Of a DNA stretch of 64,000 nucleotides, positions 11,953-23,682 are shown piece after piece. The DNA comes from Lojkania enalia (Eukaryota > Ascomycota > Dothideomycetes > Pleosporales): the NCBI GenBank assembly GCA_010094045.1, contig ML986643.1, positions 129,146-193,145 of the forward strand, in the 5' to 3' direction. Within the stretch, counting starts at the first letter, position 1. Every line of letters starts with the position of its first letter. Both the position numbers and the translations under genes were made by a program. A model generated the notes under the pieces. The model saw only the letters and a list, made by a program, of their open reading frames with translations. It was not told the origin of the DNA and ran no database searches.

Positions 11953-12585
11953 TTATGATACAACGACGAAGAAACCTAGCGGACAGCTCCCGCTTCCCTC
12001 ACTATCCGTTTGGTACCACGTCAAACTCGTATCCTCTGAACACAGCGCACCACCAACTACCTGCCCTCCAGTTCCGGGCAAAATCATGCAAGGCAAAGTC
12101 GCAATTGTATACGTGTGACCGGGGGTCATTTCAGGAGGAGGGGAAGGTGGGCTTGGGCCCGGAAGCGGCTGATTATTATACGTGGTGTCCTCGTCCGCGC
12201 CAGACCCTGTTAGATACCCAGTAAAGCTGAAATGGCCAGGTCCAGAGAACTCGAGGGTATGAGGAGAAGCTTGTTCTGCCGTCGGGAAGGCGAACGATAG
12301 CGTGCAAGTTTTGAGCAGAGTCGATTCGCCGTCGATGAAATCGGGGATAAAGAGGTTGACAATGGTGCACATGTCACCAGGCGTTACGACACCGGTGTCG
12401 ACTATGCCAAATTTCCTGTCTGGCTCTGATTCGGAGATGGGAACTAGTCGATCTGCTGCTATAGCGCCCTCTGGAAAGTCACTGCCAGCTGGGCAGTCTG
12501 CTTGTCGCCTAAAGATTGAAGGTGCAGCGATAGCACTGCAGAGCAACCCCAACATCGTCGCGATAGATGCCACTCTCATCTTCAT
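11953..12585 (-). CDS. Secreted But2-domain protein
   Basis: This single-exon gene encodes 210 residues starting at ATG 12585. The N-terminus MKMRVASIATMLGLLCSAIAA is a signal peptide, followed by a dibasic RR that could be a Kex2 site, so the protein is probably secreted or wall-bound. The remainder matches the But2 C-terminal domain by pattern: a D-M-C-T-I-V-N-L-F-I-P block, CTLSFAFPTAEQ, the FSGPGHF segment, HTYTIATLPC and a closing DTSLTWYQ with a final Gly-Phe-Phe strand. Despite the name (ubiquitin-like binding in fission yeast), filamentous fungi carry many secreted members whose job is unknown. A Pro-rich insert (PGPSPPSPPPEM) lies mid-domain. The upstream 12586-12700 region should hold its promoter. 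The gene stands alone and reads away from the P450. Confidence 0.8.
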   Translation of the reverse strand: MKMRVASIATMLGLLCSAIAAPSIFRRQADCPAGSDFPEGAIAADRLVPISESEPDRKFGIVDTGVVTPGDMCTIVNLFIPDFIDGESTLLKTCTLSFAFPTAEQASPHTLEFSGPGHFSFTGYLTGSGADEDTTYNNQPLPGPSPPSPPPEMTPGHTYTIATLPCMILPGTGGQVVGGALCSEDTSLTWYQTDSEGSGSCPLGFFVVVS

Positions 12586-13689
12586 GGTACTGAATCCGAA
12601 CTGCAACAATATTCAAGGAAAATCTTGTCTAGAAGGAGATAGACGAGTGGATGAAATCGTACAAAGAGGGAAGGATGGGGGACAAATGCATTAAATATCT
12701 TCGCCCAATTACCCGGTTTCTACTCTGCTCCTCCTCATGAACCTTCCAATTCTTAACCGATTAATCCTAGAGGCTTCATGCTTCGTGATAGCACAAGGTT
12801 CTAGGGTCGTACGGCTCTCCATTGTTTTAGCGCACCCGTAGCTACCAGGGCCATACCGATATGATGATCACCACTAATGCCTGCGGGAACCACAAAACAG
12901 GAAGAATATACAGCAGGGACGGCTCCTGGTTGGCGGAATGATCCAGGAGGGGGCTAACCTCCAGGTTTTGACAGCTCGTATTCAGCGCCGATCACTTGTC
13001 GATCCTTTCGGCCCCACGAATTCGCCGTATGGAAGGCATGGGAAATATTCGTTTTCGGACCCTGGGATAGATTATTGGACGCGGTGTAACCTAATAAACA
13101 AGAAAATGCTCAGCGCTTGAGTACGGAGCTTGTTGAATGTGTTCGACGCATATGATGTGAGCCAAGAATGCTGACAATCCGGCTGTGAATGCGATCTAGC
13201 ACGTGACTATATTTCGCGCGCATTGCTTGGGTGGGGATATCCCGCACATCTCCTTTCTAAATACGAACCTCGGCTGAAAATAAAGATATGCATCATCGGG
13301 TTATGGACATCTGTCAACTTGCATTAAAGTCCGCTACCCACATTCGATATGCTATTGTCCGCCGTCTCGGTATAGGTTCGAAGATAGTTTGTCAGGCTCG
13401 AAGAGCTTCTTGATTCAGAGCGCATACAATGACTAATGTTTAAATTCCAGCTGTTGAGAGGTTCCTTACCTACACCACTTTATGGAGTTTGACAGCGTCG
13501 TAGATATATCATTATCTTTCTCCCTTACCAGACTACCTTATACGCTTTTCCAGCTTTACATCGATGATCTTTCGATTCTTTAGATTAAAACTCTAGGTCT
13601 AATTATGTGTTTTACTTCGGTCACTCAACCGAGTTCTAATATGCTGCAAGGAACCTTTCGAAAACGAGACGACTGCTTTGTCAAGCCTT
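12586..13689. other. Intergenic 1.1 kb, no gene seen
   Basis: The stretch separates the start of the But2 gene from the end of the P450 gene. I see only short meaningless frames. No RNA gene or repeat was recognised. Confidence 0.5.
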
Positions 13690-15439
13690 CTATTTCGCCA
13701 GCGTCACAGTGCAAGGATATGAATCACTAGGCTTCCCTCCCAAACCTTTCGTCTTCACCAAGTGGGCTTTGCTGCCCCACATCTCTGGAGCGTCAGCGGG
13801 ATAAGCCGGACTGAAGTTGAACTCTCTAGCCAACATGAGGAGGGCAACTTTGACTTCCATCACTGCTAACGTTTGGCCAATGCAATTTCTAACACCAAAT
13901 TCGAAAGGTCTCCAGGCTCCCTTGACCGGATATAGTGGATCCCCTTCCTTGGCCAGCCAGCGCTCGGGAATGAATGCATCTGGATCGGGCCAATACTTTG
14001 GATTTCGGTGAATAGCGGTATGTACTGCCCAGACCTTGTAGCCTGTAGTAGGATATGTCTTACCATCATCATCGGTCAAGTTGATGGATGGACTTCCCAT
14101 AAGAATTTTCGATGCCGGGGGATAGAGACGTAGGGTCTCGCGGATGATAGCCAATGTGTACGGCAACTGATTGAGACGTTCCGGTTGGTCTCTGATCAGG
14201 GCAATAAGGTAAGACGGTGAAGAGTCTTTGCCGAAAACCTCATCATGTTCAGCGCGGATCCGTGTCAATGCTGCTTGATTCGTAGAAAGAGAGTGAATGG
14301 CCATGCATATTGTTGTGCTCGTGGTTTCATGTCCTGCGATCATGAATACAATTATTTGGGAAATGGCGGCATCCCTAAATGCTGTGTCTAGCGAAGACGG
14401 AAGTCTGCCGTCCTTACCAGCTTGTTGTAGGTACCCCTCAAGTGCAAGAGAGATAATTGATTTTGGGCCTCGCTTATGCTCTGTAGATACACTCCTGTCT
14501 TTGTTTTTGATTTCGGCGAAGCGCCTGTCAATTTCGGCGCCGATATATTTCCGCATCAAGCGGTTATTGTTCCAGACAATGAACGGGCGCATTGGGTTAT
14601 AAGTTTTCCATGGGTCGACAATCTGACCAAATGCGACCCATTCCACCTGCCGTTTGAGAACGCGGGCGAATGGATTTACTTTCTCTTGCTGACGCAAATG
14701 AGCATCCCTAATTGGATATTAGCGGCGACTTAATCAACACCACTAACTACTCACAGAGAAGTAGTACCGATCACATCAAGTGCCAAGTTTGCTGTTAGTA
14801 TCTCCAGCTCAAAAATCTGACCTTCTTGCGCTCTCTGCTTCAATATACTACACAAAACTCCAACCTCCTTTGCGATGTTCGGCGCTAACTCCATGATATA
14901 ACCAGCAGCAAAACTCGGGTTGAATAGAGAACGCCATTGTTTCCAGATGTTTTCATGCATAGTCAGCATATTTGGGCCTGCTGTCATCTTCTCAAAAGGA
15001 CCATTTACGTCGTCAGGCTTCTGCCAGGCAGAAAACTCTTGCAGTTGCGATGCAGCGTGAGGTGATGAAATTATCACGAGGGGCAATCCAAAAGGCCAGC
15101 AATCGAGGTAGAAGACACCACTCGGAAAGTTTCGGGAGAATTCCGCGACGGCGAGGTCGAATGTAGCACTTGCGGGAATGGCTCTAACGAACTCCCCGAT
15201 CTGCTTCAGATGACCCCAGAAAGAATCATGATCCTCTGGCATTGCCTGCCTCAAGTTAGTTGCTGAATGTAGTGGATAATACATTTACGTACCAAGCCAG
15301 CATCTCTTAGTTCCGCGACCTGCCGGCGGCGTGTACACAAGTTGATATAGCCATAAAGCAGAATGATAGCTCCTAGAGCAGCTACAAGGGCTGCCAAAGT
15401 CCCGAACGGAAGCAAGGAAAACATTTTCATGGAGACCAT
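13690..15439 (-). CDS. Cytochrome P450 monooxygenase
   Basis: This is a microsomal class II-type P450 of 551 residues. Reading on the minus strand, the exons are 15439-15293, 15245-14755 and 14707-13690, with two 47-nt introns that restore the frame as AGL/AMPED and TTSL/DAHL. The N-terminal hydrophobic segment (LLPFGTLAALVAALGAIILLY) anchors it in the ER. Conserved elements are the I-helix AGHETTST, the K-helix ETLR (ExxR), the PERW motif and the haem loop FEFGVRNCIG with the cysteine ligand at about residue 488. It looks CYP4/CYP52-like in pattern, but I cannot assign a fungal CYP family. No transporter, synthase or regulator sits beside it, so a secondary-metabolite cluster is not supported. 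The start at 15439 is the first ATG of the exon; ATGs a few codons in are alternatives. Confidence 0.93.
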
Positions 15440-16013
15440 TTCAGTTATATTTGGAAGAGCACTCAATATACAAACAGGAGCTCAATGGGGGTGCATTCTC
15501 TGATAGCTAAGTACCTGGCTTACGCCAAGGCTGTAGCGCGTTGGGAATAAAACGCCCTGCTACGCCCTACTGCGCCAAGATGTTGGTAGTTAAATTACTG
15601 CAAGCGAAATTCGGGTGTGAAATGAGTGAATTAATTGGATCACGTTCTCGGGCATCCCGAGGTCTTGTTCAACTTCAAGGGTTCGGAAGATCTGGGTAAA
15701 TGGAGGCTCGGCACGTGATATCGTGAATGATTTGCGGATTTCAAAGGCGTCGACTATAACGTCACGGCGAACGTCACTTACAAATGATGCCCTTGAAATA
15801 AATAATTCTATCGCTTATTAGGTACATAGGAACGTAATTGTTCAATTTCTACGATATTTTCAATTCGATTCCTCAGGTTACACACAAACATAGCACTAGT
15901 TCGTCGCCGAGATCCGGGCAACTCAGTCTAGCACAGGATCTTACCCTTCGAGCATATCCAATTCCTTCCGGAATAAAAGCCCTGGACTGCCCGCCATTGT
16001 CAATAAAGAAAAT
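15440..16013. promoter_or_regulatory. Divergent promoter region, P450 and small gene
   Basis: The 574 bases lie between two divergent reading frames and must hold the P450 promoter. A repeated TACGCC motif occurs near 15521-15580 (CTTACGCC, CTACGCC twice). I cannot assign a factor to it. Confidence 0.35.
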
Positions 16014-16376
16014 ATGCCTCCATCCCACCAGAATGAGGCAGATCGTGCAAGTCCTCCAAGGCACAACCATGATGTTCAACTCGATAAAATGTACGGCGAA
16101 ATTCCCCTCTACGATAATGTGAGTTAAGCTGCCATTTTGATGCTTCGCAAATATAGATGACTCCTTGAGTCTCCATAGGCGACGGCTATCCGTCAGAAAC
16201 TCAAGAAGCTTCTAGGCTCCAAAACAAAGATTCTAGGACTGGATAAGACTTGGAATGAAACCAATATCTGCCATGAATTACACAAGATGGGGGAGAAGCC
16301 TATCCAATTCAAACGCACAATGGCATGGGGAAACTGCGGGCCTAGTGCGTCTGCGATGAACCGGTTCTTCGGGTAG
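16014..16376 (+). CDS. Small two-exon gene, about 100 residues, unknown function
   Basis: I do not recognise the product. Exon 1 (16014-16118, 35 codons) ends at a GTGAGT donor. A 60-nt intron closes with CATAG, and exon 2 (16179-16376) continues in the same phase to a TAG stop, giving 100 residues. The first half is hydrophilic and His/Pro-rich. The second half starts with a strongly basic helix (RQKLKKLLGSKTK) and has a Trp and two Cys near MAWGNCGPS. There is no signal peptide or membrane span. The support is good splice consensus plus an open frame across the join; each exon is too short to be convincing alone. It reads toward the esterase gene. It could be a chance pairing of short frames. 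Confidence 0.4.
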
Positions 16377-16973
16377 ACGGAAAGCATGGGGGATGGTTAT
16401 TAGGAGTCGTACTAATTAGGCAATATTCTTTTTGAAAAATTGAGAATCTGAAATGGCGATAAGAAGACGAAGGCTAGAGAGAGAGCCGAGCAAGAGTTGT
16501 TGATAGAACCTGTCTTAGCGTGACGTATGGACTAGCTCTAGCTTTCCATTTGGTCGTAATCATGGGGATTCCCACCATATGCATTATACATGTGTTGCTT
16601 TTGGCCAAAGGCTCACATTCAAAATTGTTGGAGGGTGGATATCGAGGTGATAGACCTCACAAACATCGGCGTTTGTAGACTAGTCCCGATTAGGACTAGC
16701 TCTATTTAGATAGTCCTTCTTGAGAGCGCGCTCCACCAAGCAAGCAACAATATATGCTTCCTCCCACTCTGTCTACCACAGCTCAACAAAAATTAACCAA
16801 CGTAGATAGTGAAAAAGGGTGGAAAAAGCATGATGCGCAAACTAGAAACATATGCCAGGAATTATGCACGCTTCGATGTTTACGAAGTCCCCACATAAAT
16901 AGGTTGCCAAGTTCTTAACCGCCCCTAAGAAACGATTCATTATATCTATCGTTCATAATAGTGAATCTATTCG
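16377..16973. other. Intergenic 600 bases, no gene seen
   Basis: The stretch lies between the convergent small gene and the esterase. I see no supported feature. Confidence 0.5.
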
Positions 16974-18214
16974 TTACACTGGACGTACTTGGCTTAACAA
17001 CCACGTGATTCCTTCCTTGGTTTTCTCAGTAGCTCGGGCCGATGATGATAACATTGGAAAGATTGACGAAGCAGCATGTGGCAGCCCAGGAAATACGTCC
17101 AGCTTGGTAGGAACGCCACACTCTTCTCTCAGCTGGTGCTCGTATATTAGTCCCTCATCTCTTAAGGGGTCCATCCTGCGATATAATTGGTCAATTGAAC
17201 CCCAATTCTAGGATTATACATACCCACAGAGCTGTAAATATGTAGGCGGCTGGCGCTTGTGACCACTAGGCCAGAGAAGAGGGCTCGACAGTGGGGATTT
17301 AAGATCGGGATTGTAATGTTCTTCATTTTTGGGGTCAGTGAATAGAGATTTTGCATCTGATATTTATAGCTTACTGTGAAAAAAGTCCATCGTCTCACGA
17401 GGCAAAATCAAGGCCCCTTTAAACTCCTCTTCACTTGTATAATATGGCCTCAACTCTTGCGGGACTACATCTCGATGAACTAGTACAGGCACCTGAAGGA
17501 GAACCCCAGTAATTGGAGGTGACAATCCTTCGTCCACAGCAACGTGTGCCGCAACGGCGGCCAAGTTACCTCCAGCTGACTCTCCCGACACGATAAATCC
17601 TTTCGTAAGGTCTGCGCCAATACTCTTCCCGTTTTCTGCAACCTGTCGAACGTGTTAGACTGCGTCCAATCAACTTTGCCTCGCCTGAACTACATACCCA
17701 CTTCACGGAATCTATTGCATCATGTACAGGCGTCGGGAACGGAAATTCCGGGGCTAGTCTGTAGTCAAGACTGACAACCACCAGGCCTATTTCCTTCGTG
17801 GCCCAAACAACATATTTCTCGAATGCTTCTGGAGGACCAAAAACGAAACCGCCTCCGTGGAAGAAGATAATCACTGGTCCTAGCTCTCCAGATTGCATTG
17901 AAGCTTCTGAACGGTAGGTCAATGCTCGAATCGACGAACCATCGCGCGCGGGTATCATGACGCCTTCTTTATGGACGCCGCTGAGATCTGGTAGACTTAT
18001 AATACCAGCAGCGATCAGCTTTCCGACGTTTTCCATTATGCCAGATCTGAGTGCAGGTACATCCGGATATTCATGGATGCGTTTGCTAGGGGGCATGCGA
18101 GGGAGGATCTGATGGCGTTAATATGTCGATAAGTCCTTGAGGATGGGAGAGGCCACTTACAGCCTCCAACTCCGGGTCAATTTTCCCGTATGCCTTCCAT
18201 GAAGCAGGGTCCAT
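16974..18214 (-). pseudogene. Alpha/beta-hydrolase-3 esterase with an in-frame stop
   Basis: This is a hormone-sensitive-lipase-type esterase. Exons on the minus strand are 18214-18161, 18108-17698, 17642-17224 and 17175-16974 (introns 52, 55 and 48 nt), 362 codons in one frame. Present are HGGGF (oxyanion hole, His about 102), YRLAPE, GESAGG (nucleophile Ser about 177), MDPLRDEG (Asp about 297) and GLPHA (His about 328), so the full triad is encoded. The frame is broken only by a TAA at 17364-17366 (codon 248), after DFFHSKL. Reading on gives TDPKNEEHYNPDLKSPL and QPPTYLQLCG, which belong to the family. The TAA lies inside an 18-nt segment (17357-17374) that starts GTAAGC and ends TATCAG; removing it keeps the frame. 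A 42-nt alternative (17357-17398) would delete conserved residues. It is a nonsense allele or an extremely short intron. Confidence 0.75.
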
Positions 18215-19232
18215 TTTAGTCGTGTCAAATATAGGACTTTGTGGTATCTTGGAACCTAAAGACGCGAGAGATCTTCCTCGGTGGCTTGAAAAATATATCT
18301 TGCAAAGTTTGGGTCGCTGTCGGGTTTTATGCCCAATCCCCTCGTAATTATACTCTGTGCGACGTAGCGCTGCGGGGTACAACCCTGGCAAGTATCGAAA
18401 TTAGACCGAGAAAATGGTGCCTAGGACGTATTACACATGAAAGAAGACGCCTCTGGATCACGCCGTGTAGTGAAGCTGCCTGTTGGGCCTATCGAAGACA
18501 AACGAAGGGCAAGGATTTCGTTCCCTCTGATTGGCAGACAACTCGCAGCGGTTTCCTTAAGAGGTTAGCGGTAGGCTTCCGGGACTGTAAGCTTCACGCA
18601 CCTTTTTCTCCTTCGGGCTTGCTGATTTCCTAACCAAGGCATTAAGTTACTCGCCTGAACCTTTACGAGAATAGAGGAATTAGAACAATTAATAGAGCGG
18701 TCCCATCGTCTCAGTCAAGCATGCTTCAATGCTCGTAGAGTTTAATAGACGGAAACCAGGAATGATACGTATTATCTAGTAGCACGATACGTATCGGCCG
18801 ATTCAATAGCACATTGTTCCTGAAATCCTGCAGGATCAGGACTGACACAAATCCACGTGCTAGCGCGACGCACATCGGCCGAGAGCTTAAACTAACACTA
18901 CTTGCATCGCTTGCAATGTCCTGGGTGTTCCTATTCCCTTAATCTATTTTCCGTCTGTCTGTGTGAAGTACACAAATCGAATAGGCAAGGCTAAGTCTGT
19001 CTTCAAACCGACTTCACAATGGCTCTTTTAGTAAAACAACAAGCTCGCATCTCAGGACCATAATGCCAGGGGAACTTGCATATCCCAAAACTTATTGGAA
19101 TACCTTCACCGCCGTCAACATTCTTAGAAAAGCTTGCAATTTATGGCTTTTTGTTGATGGAATGAATCCAATTAATTAAGAATCCTGAAAGGACGCGGAA
19201 CTCTGAATTCCCTGATTGATAGGAGTTTCACG
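18215..19232. other. Intergenic 1 kb, no gene seen
   Basis: The stretch separates the esterase start from the glucanase stop. It contains GATACGTAT twice near 18764 and 18786 and a 12-bp perfect palindrome ATCCTGCAGGAT at 18825-18836. Neither is explained by a known site I can name. Confidence 0.4.
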
Positions 19233-20110
19233 CTACATAGTTGTCACTTCGAGGTTTCTGACTGAATATGTGGTGTCTGAGGTCCAGTTAGTTACTCCAC
19301 ACTTTTAGCTACTGGTGGCCAGAGGCCTTACTTGTCGTGGGACCAGGTGAGCCACTTGATCCCTCCATCTGAAGATTGATGACTCTTTGTAATCTCTATC
19401 AGCAGCGCCGTCTCACCTCAACCTACCCTAGGATGCGTGACTTACAGATAAAACGGCTTCCCAGTATAGTCCTTCCCAACATGCGTCGCTTGCGGCGCGC
19501 CGTCCATATAAAATTTGACCTGTGTATCCCTGCCATTCACATCCCTTAACTCACATTTGATATCATGGAATTGACTCGGGTTTGAGTACGTTACATCCTT
19601 CCAGCTCAACACGCTAGATGTATTGAAAGTGTTGAAGCTAATCTTTCCACTTCCTTTCCATTCAGCCATATCGATCTCTGGCGGCCACCCGTTGACTGCT
19701 GTCAGCCAGAATGCTGGCCAGGTTCCTCTCGTCGTCGTCGCCTGGAAAGATCCACTGAAGATTAAACCCCCGCCGCTCGGGACAGTAAAGTGCTGCCTTG
19801 CACCAACGGCGCCCGAAAGGTAGTTTATCGGGATCTGCTTGCCAGCGTGGGTAGCAGGTGGCTGGCCTCTGACTGGCTGCGCTGTTATAGTCAATGTGCC
19901 TGGTGTAGATATCTTGACATGATCCTTGTCCATTCGAGCGCCTCCATTATGCGTAGTTCCACCCCAAGGATAGTTGTAGACGAAGTATTGTTCAAGGTTG
20001 GCAGTGCTATCGAAGGCGGTCTTCGGAATAAGGGTTGTGGCGCGCTTCGGCAGGGAGGCGGCAGAGAGCAAAGAAGGAAGTAGTAGTGCTGCTGAGATCA
20101 TAAAACGCAT
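19233..20110 (-). CDS. GH16-like secreted beta-glucanase
   Basis: This is a concanavalin A-like glycosyl hydrolase of family 16, likely acting on beta-1,3(4)-glucans outside the cell. Exons on the minus strand are 20110-19446, 19384-19332 and 19276-19233, with 61-nt and 55-nt introns, giving 253 residues. The small exons are recovered because they encode FYLVINLQMEGSSGSPGPTT and the closing strand TYSVRNLEVTT, which end members of this family. The N-terminus MRFMISAALLLPSLLSA is a signal peptide followed by a KR site. The catalytic ExDxxE motif is present as EIDMAE (Glu 145, Asp 147, Glu 150). PAFWL just upstream is the usual substrate-cleft strand. There is no cellulose-binding module or GPI-signal tail, so the protein is probably freely secreted. 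The fine substrate class cannot be told. Confidence 0.88.
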
Positions 20111-21568
20111 TGTGGAACGCGCGAACGACGAGGCCGGGAGACGAAGAGCTGGAAGTTGAGGTCGCTCAAGAAAGAAACCAAGAAACTGTCCAATTACATC
20201 TGGGGTCCATCTATATACCTCCTAGCGACTCCCTGCCTTTGCTCATAGCATGACGCCCGAATCACCCGGTCGAAGCAGACCGCAGATTGCTCGTATAGGC
20301 ACAACTTTACGAGCCTATTCTTGCCCCTAATTCGGTTGGTGGGGTTGAGGTATTAATTATCCACAACGGCATCGCAATCTCTCCGCATGAACATACTCTG
20401 GGGAACCTTGCGGTGATCCGGTTCCAGTTCGGCAATGGGCGCAGGGGCCTAATCTTGATCTGGTAATGTCTTTATATACTGCGCACTCGGTAGTAAGGAA
20501 TCCCCGCTTACGCGGAAAATATTCGCGAGCCGGTGGACGCTTGTTGATACGCGGAGAAATTAAGTTTCAAAGAGCAAGCCCGCCTTGTGACCTAGCTATT
20601 TCGCATGAGCTTGGTCTACAATAAGTTGCATTCGTGGGCGTGCATTATACGTCGAGATACCCTCTTCTCACCAAACTGAAGGAATGAGATATTCAACAAT
20701 GGCTAATGCGGTCTGAATGTGGTAGCTCTCGAATTTCGTATCATTCGGTATCAGCACTGTAATGTTCAGCTCCATAGCATCTAGTTTAGCCAACTCGGAG
20801 GCTGATGGTGAGAAGATAAAGTGTGATGGGTCTGAAGTGGGTACTTATCTTTTTTAGAGTCCAACAAGACAAGAAGTAGATTGGAAGAACGAATACTATA
20901 CATTACTACTTCCTGTGTGCCAGAATTGTTGACTTGACTCGTCATTATCCCGCGAAAATAGTGATGGTCAGACAGCACTCTTTCTAGGATGATCAGAAAG
21001 CACTCGCGGTTCCTGTTAATGCTCTGCATACTTCCTATTGGTTCTTATCGGTCGCCCAAGCCTGGAATAACATGCGAACCTACTGTGAATGTCGTATTGA
21101 ATGCTTAACGCAGGCTGGTTCAAAGACCTGATTGCCATTGATACCTCGTCCACTTCTGTCTTGAGGAAAGAAAGACGTTTAGTGTTGAGGGAACTCTGCG
21201 TCAATGGCATCGGCTCCATGCCGTTCACCATAGGGAAAAACTGCGCCTGTATACTCAAGTCTCGACACGACTAGAGCGTGACGACTTGTGAGATTGCAAG
21301 ATACGGCATGCTACGATAGCAATCCACGAGCGCACGGAACGTTTTCTTGATGCATAAATACCTTGTAATTTTTGGCAATGCCTAGCTGGTTTCCCAAGGC
21401 TTGTGAGTTGGTCATGTTGAGCCGTCATGGGATCGTGTTATCGCACGAGGCTGCGTTTCAGAAGTGTGGCTTGGGCGGCTCCGTCGCATAGCAACGACCA
21501 AACATCCGCTCCGCCTGAGAACCACAATCATCTAAATTCCATCCTCCTTCATCTTCCAAACCGCAAAG
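20111..21568. promoter_or_regulatory. Divergent 1.46 kb intergenic: glucanase and aminopeptidase promoters
   Basis: This long gap separates two divergent genes for secreted enzymes, so it carries both promoters. Short frames occur on the minus strand at 20781-21258 but show no protein-like pattern. No specific operator could be identified. Confidence 0.4.
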
Positions 21569-23189
21569 ATGGGAGTCTCTTCAAAACTTGCATTTTGTGC
21601 AACGATTGCAAGTGCTGCAGCCATCCAAATTCCGTTCCTTTCCGTCCCATCCCAAAGCCGGGTTGAAGCCACAAACGAGACGAAACCGCTCGTCAATTCA
21701 TCAGAGATCCAAGACCTTATCAGTGGCGACAGACTCCTTGCCCGTGCAAAGAAATTATTTGAAATCGCTAAGCTGGGCGAAGAAGAATACAACCACCCCA
21801 CAAGAGTCATCGGGAGTGCTGGTAAGTCGAAGCACGTGACTTGCCTTCCATCAATTGCTGAATTCATTCAGGCCACCTCGGGACCCTATCCTACATCTAC
21901 GAGCAGATTCTTCAACTGGGGGATTACTACAGTATCTCAAATCAATCTTTCCCAGCTGTTTCAGGAAATGTCTTTGAATCGCGGCTAGTCATCGGAAACC
22001 AAGTGCCCAAGTCCGCAGCGCCAATGGGCTTGACCCCAGCAACCAAGGACAAAGAACCCGTCCACGGGAAACTCGTTCTTGTTGAAAACGAGGGGTGCCA
22101 ATCTACTGATTTCCCCGAGGAAGTCGCGGGAAGTGTTGCATTTATTAAGCGGGGAACTTGTCCCTTTGGCACAAAGTCTGAAAATGCTGGACGCGCCGGT
22201 GCGATAGCAGCGATCGTCTACAACTACGAAAAGGATCCCGTGCAGGGAACTCTTGGAACGCCATCGCCGTACCATGTTGCAAGCTTTGGTTTGTCGGGCG
22301 AGGAGGCGGAACCCATTATCAAGAGGCTCAAGCAGGGGAAATATGTGGATGCAATCGCTTACATCGATGCCGAAGTCAAGTCTATTCTAACCGTCAACAT
22401 TATTGCTCAAACTACAGAAGGCGATACCGAGAACGTCGTTATGCTTGGCGCACATAGTGACAGCGTTGCTGAAGGTCCAGGCATCAACGACGACGGATCA
22501 GGCAGCCTCAGTCTTCTCGAAGTCGCCACGCAACTGACAAAGTACAGTGTTAATAACGCTGTTCGCTTTGCTTGGTGGGCAGGCGAAGAGGAAGGCCTCC
22601 TTGGATCCGATTACTATGTGTATGCACTTCCGGAAGAGGAGAACAAGAAGATCCGCCTTTTCATGGACTATGATATGATGGGTAGCCCGAACTTTGCTTA
22701 CCAGATCTACAATGCTACGAATGCTTTGAATCCTGAAGGCTCGGAAGAGCTGAGGGATCTGTATATCGCTTGGTACGAAGAACAAGGGCTAAACTATACT
22801 TTTATCCCGTTTGATGGTCGTAGCGACTACGATGGGTTCATCCGAAATGGTATCCCAGGCGGTGGCATCGCCACTGGCGCAGAGGGTATCAAGACGAAGA
22901 AGGAACAGGAGCAGTTTGGGGGTAAGGCTGGTGATTGGTATGACCCATGCTATCATCAGTTGTGCGATGATGTTGGCAATGTTAACATGACTGCTTGGGT
23001 GGTCAACACTAAGGTCAGTCTTGTTCTGATAGCTGTTATGACTGGCGGCTGACTTTTTGATAGCTGATTGCGCACTCGGTTGCCACCTACGCTCGATCAT
23101 TCAAGGGCTTTCCTAAGAGAGCATTACTAACGGGAACGAACGAATACGAGAGTCAGACGAAGTATCATGGTCCGATACTATTCTTCTAA
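21569..23189 (+). CDS. M28 aminopeptidase with PA domain, secreted or vacuolar
   Basis: This is a zinc aminopeptidase of family M28, like yeast aminopeptidase Y and secreted leucine aminopeptidases, which trims N-terminal residues from peptides. Exons are 21569-21821, 21872-23013 and 23064-23189, with two 50-nt introns, giving 506 residues. The frame closes as SAG/HLGTLSY and NTK/LIAHSVATYA. A signal peptide (residues ~1-18) is followed by a propeptide-like region. A protease-associated domain (GSVAFIKRGTCPFGTKSENA) is inserted ahead of the catalytic domain. Metal ligands are in GAHSDS (His about 279), GINDDGSGS, the EEEG glutamates, the D in YDMMGSPN and the His of DPCYHQLCDD. All are present, so the enzyme should be active. 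Several N-x-S/T sites agree with passage through the secretory pathway. Confidence 0.93.
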
Positions 23190-23682
23190 TCTACCAATCA
23201 AACGCCCGCCGCGGCCTTTGTATTAACTAGCAGTGTGAACACCCGATCGATTCTTATTTCTCATATGTTTCTGAGTAGAGTCATGTATTTAGCTTTATTA
23301 CTAGTAGAGTTAGCCTGTAATATAGCATTCAAATCGCCAATTTGCCAATTTCACAGGCGTCGGATTCCCTAACGCAATACCATAATCAGGAGATAGTGCA
23401 AAGTTGTCTTGATAGCGCTCGCGTCTCAGGGTATTGTATTGAAAGTATATATCCAAGCGTATCGAGCTCTTGTCGCGTACTGGTAGTGTTTGTTAATGTC
23501 TGAGATACTTTGTTATAATCCCCATATTCCTGATCGGCCTTAGCATATACTTTGGGCTTGAGCTAACAACCGAATTCACGATTAGAAATATCGAAAGCGG
23601 ACTTCATATTGACAAGGCGTTCTATTCTATTCCCGCGGACAGCAAAAGGCTGAAAGATATGATGTGATTCTTGTCGGCAAGC
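23190..23682. other. Convergent intergenic, no gene seen
   Basis: The 493 bases lie between two convergent stop codons (aminopeptidase and amidase) and should hold both 3' ends. It is AT-rich, and nothing else is supported. Confidence 0.5.

Noticed and set aside
17357..17398. 42-nt alternative intron to remove the esterase stop
   Set aside because: It has acceptable ends but would delete a helix (RETMDFFHS region) that I think is conserved in the family; kept only as an alternative.
18825..18836. Perfect palindrome ATCCTGCAGGAT
   Set aside because: A single 12-bp palindrome in a 64-kb window is within chance and has no partner site.
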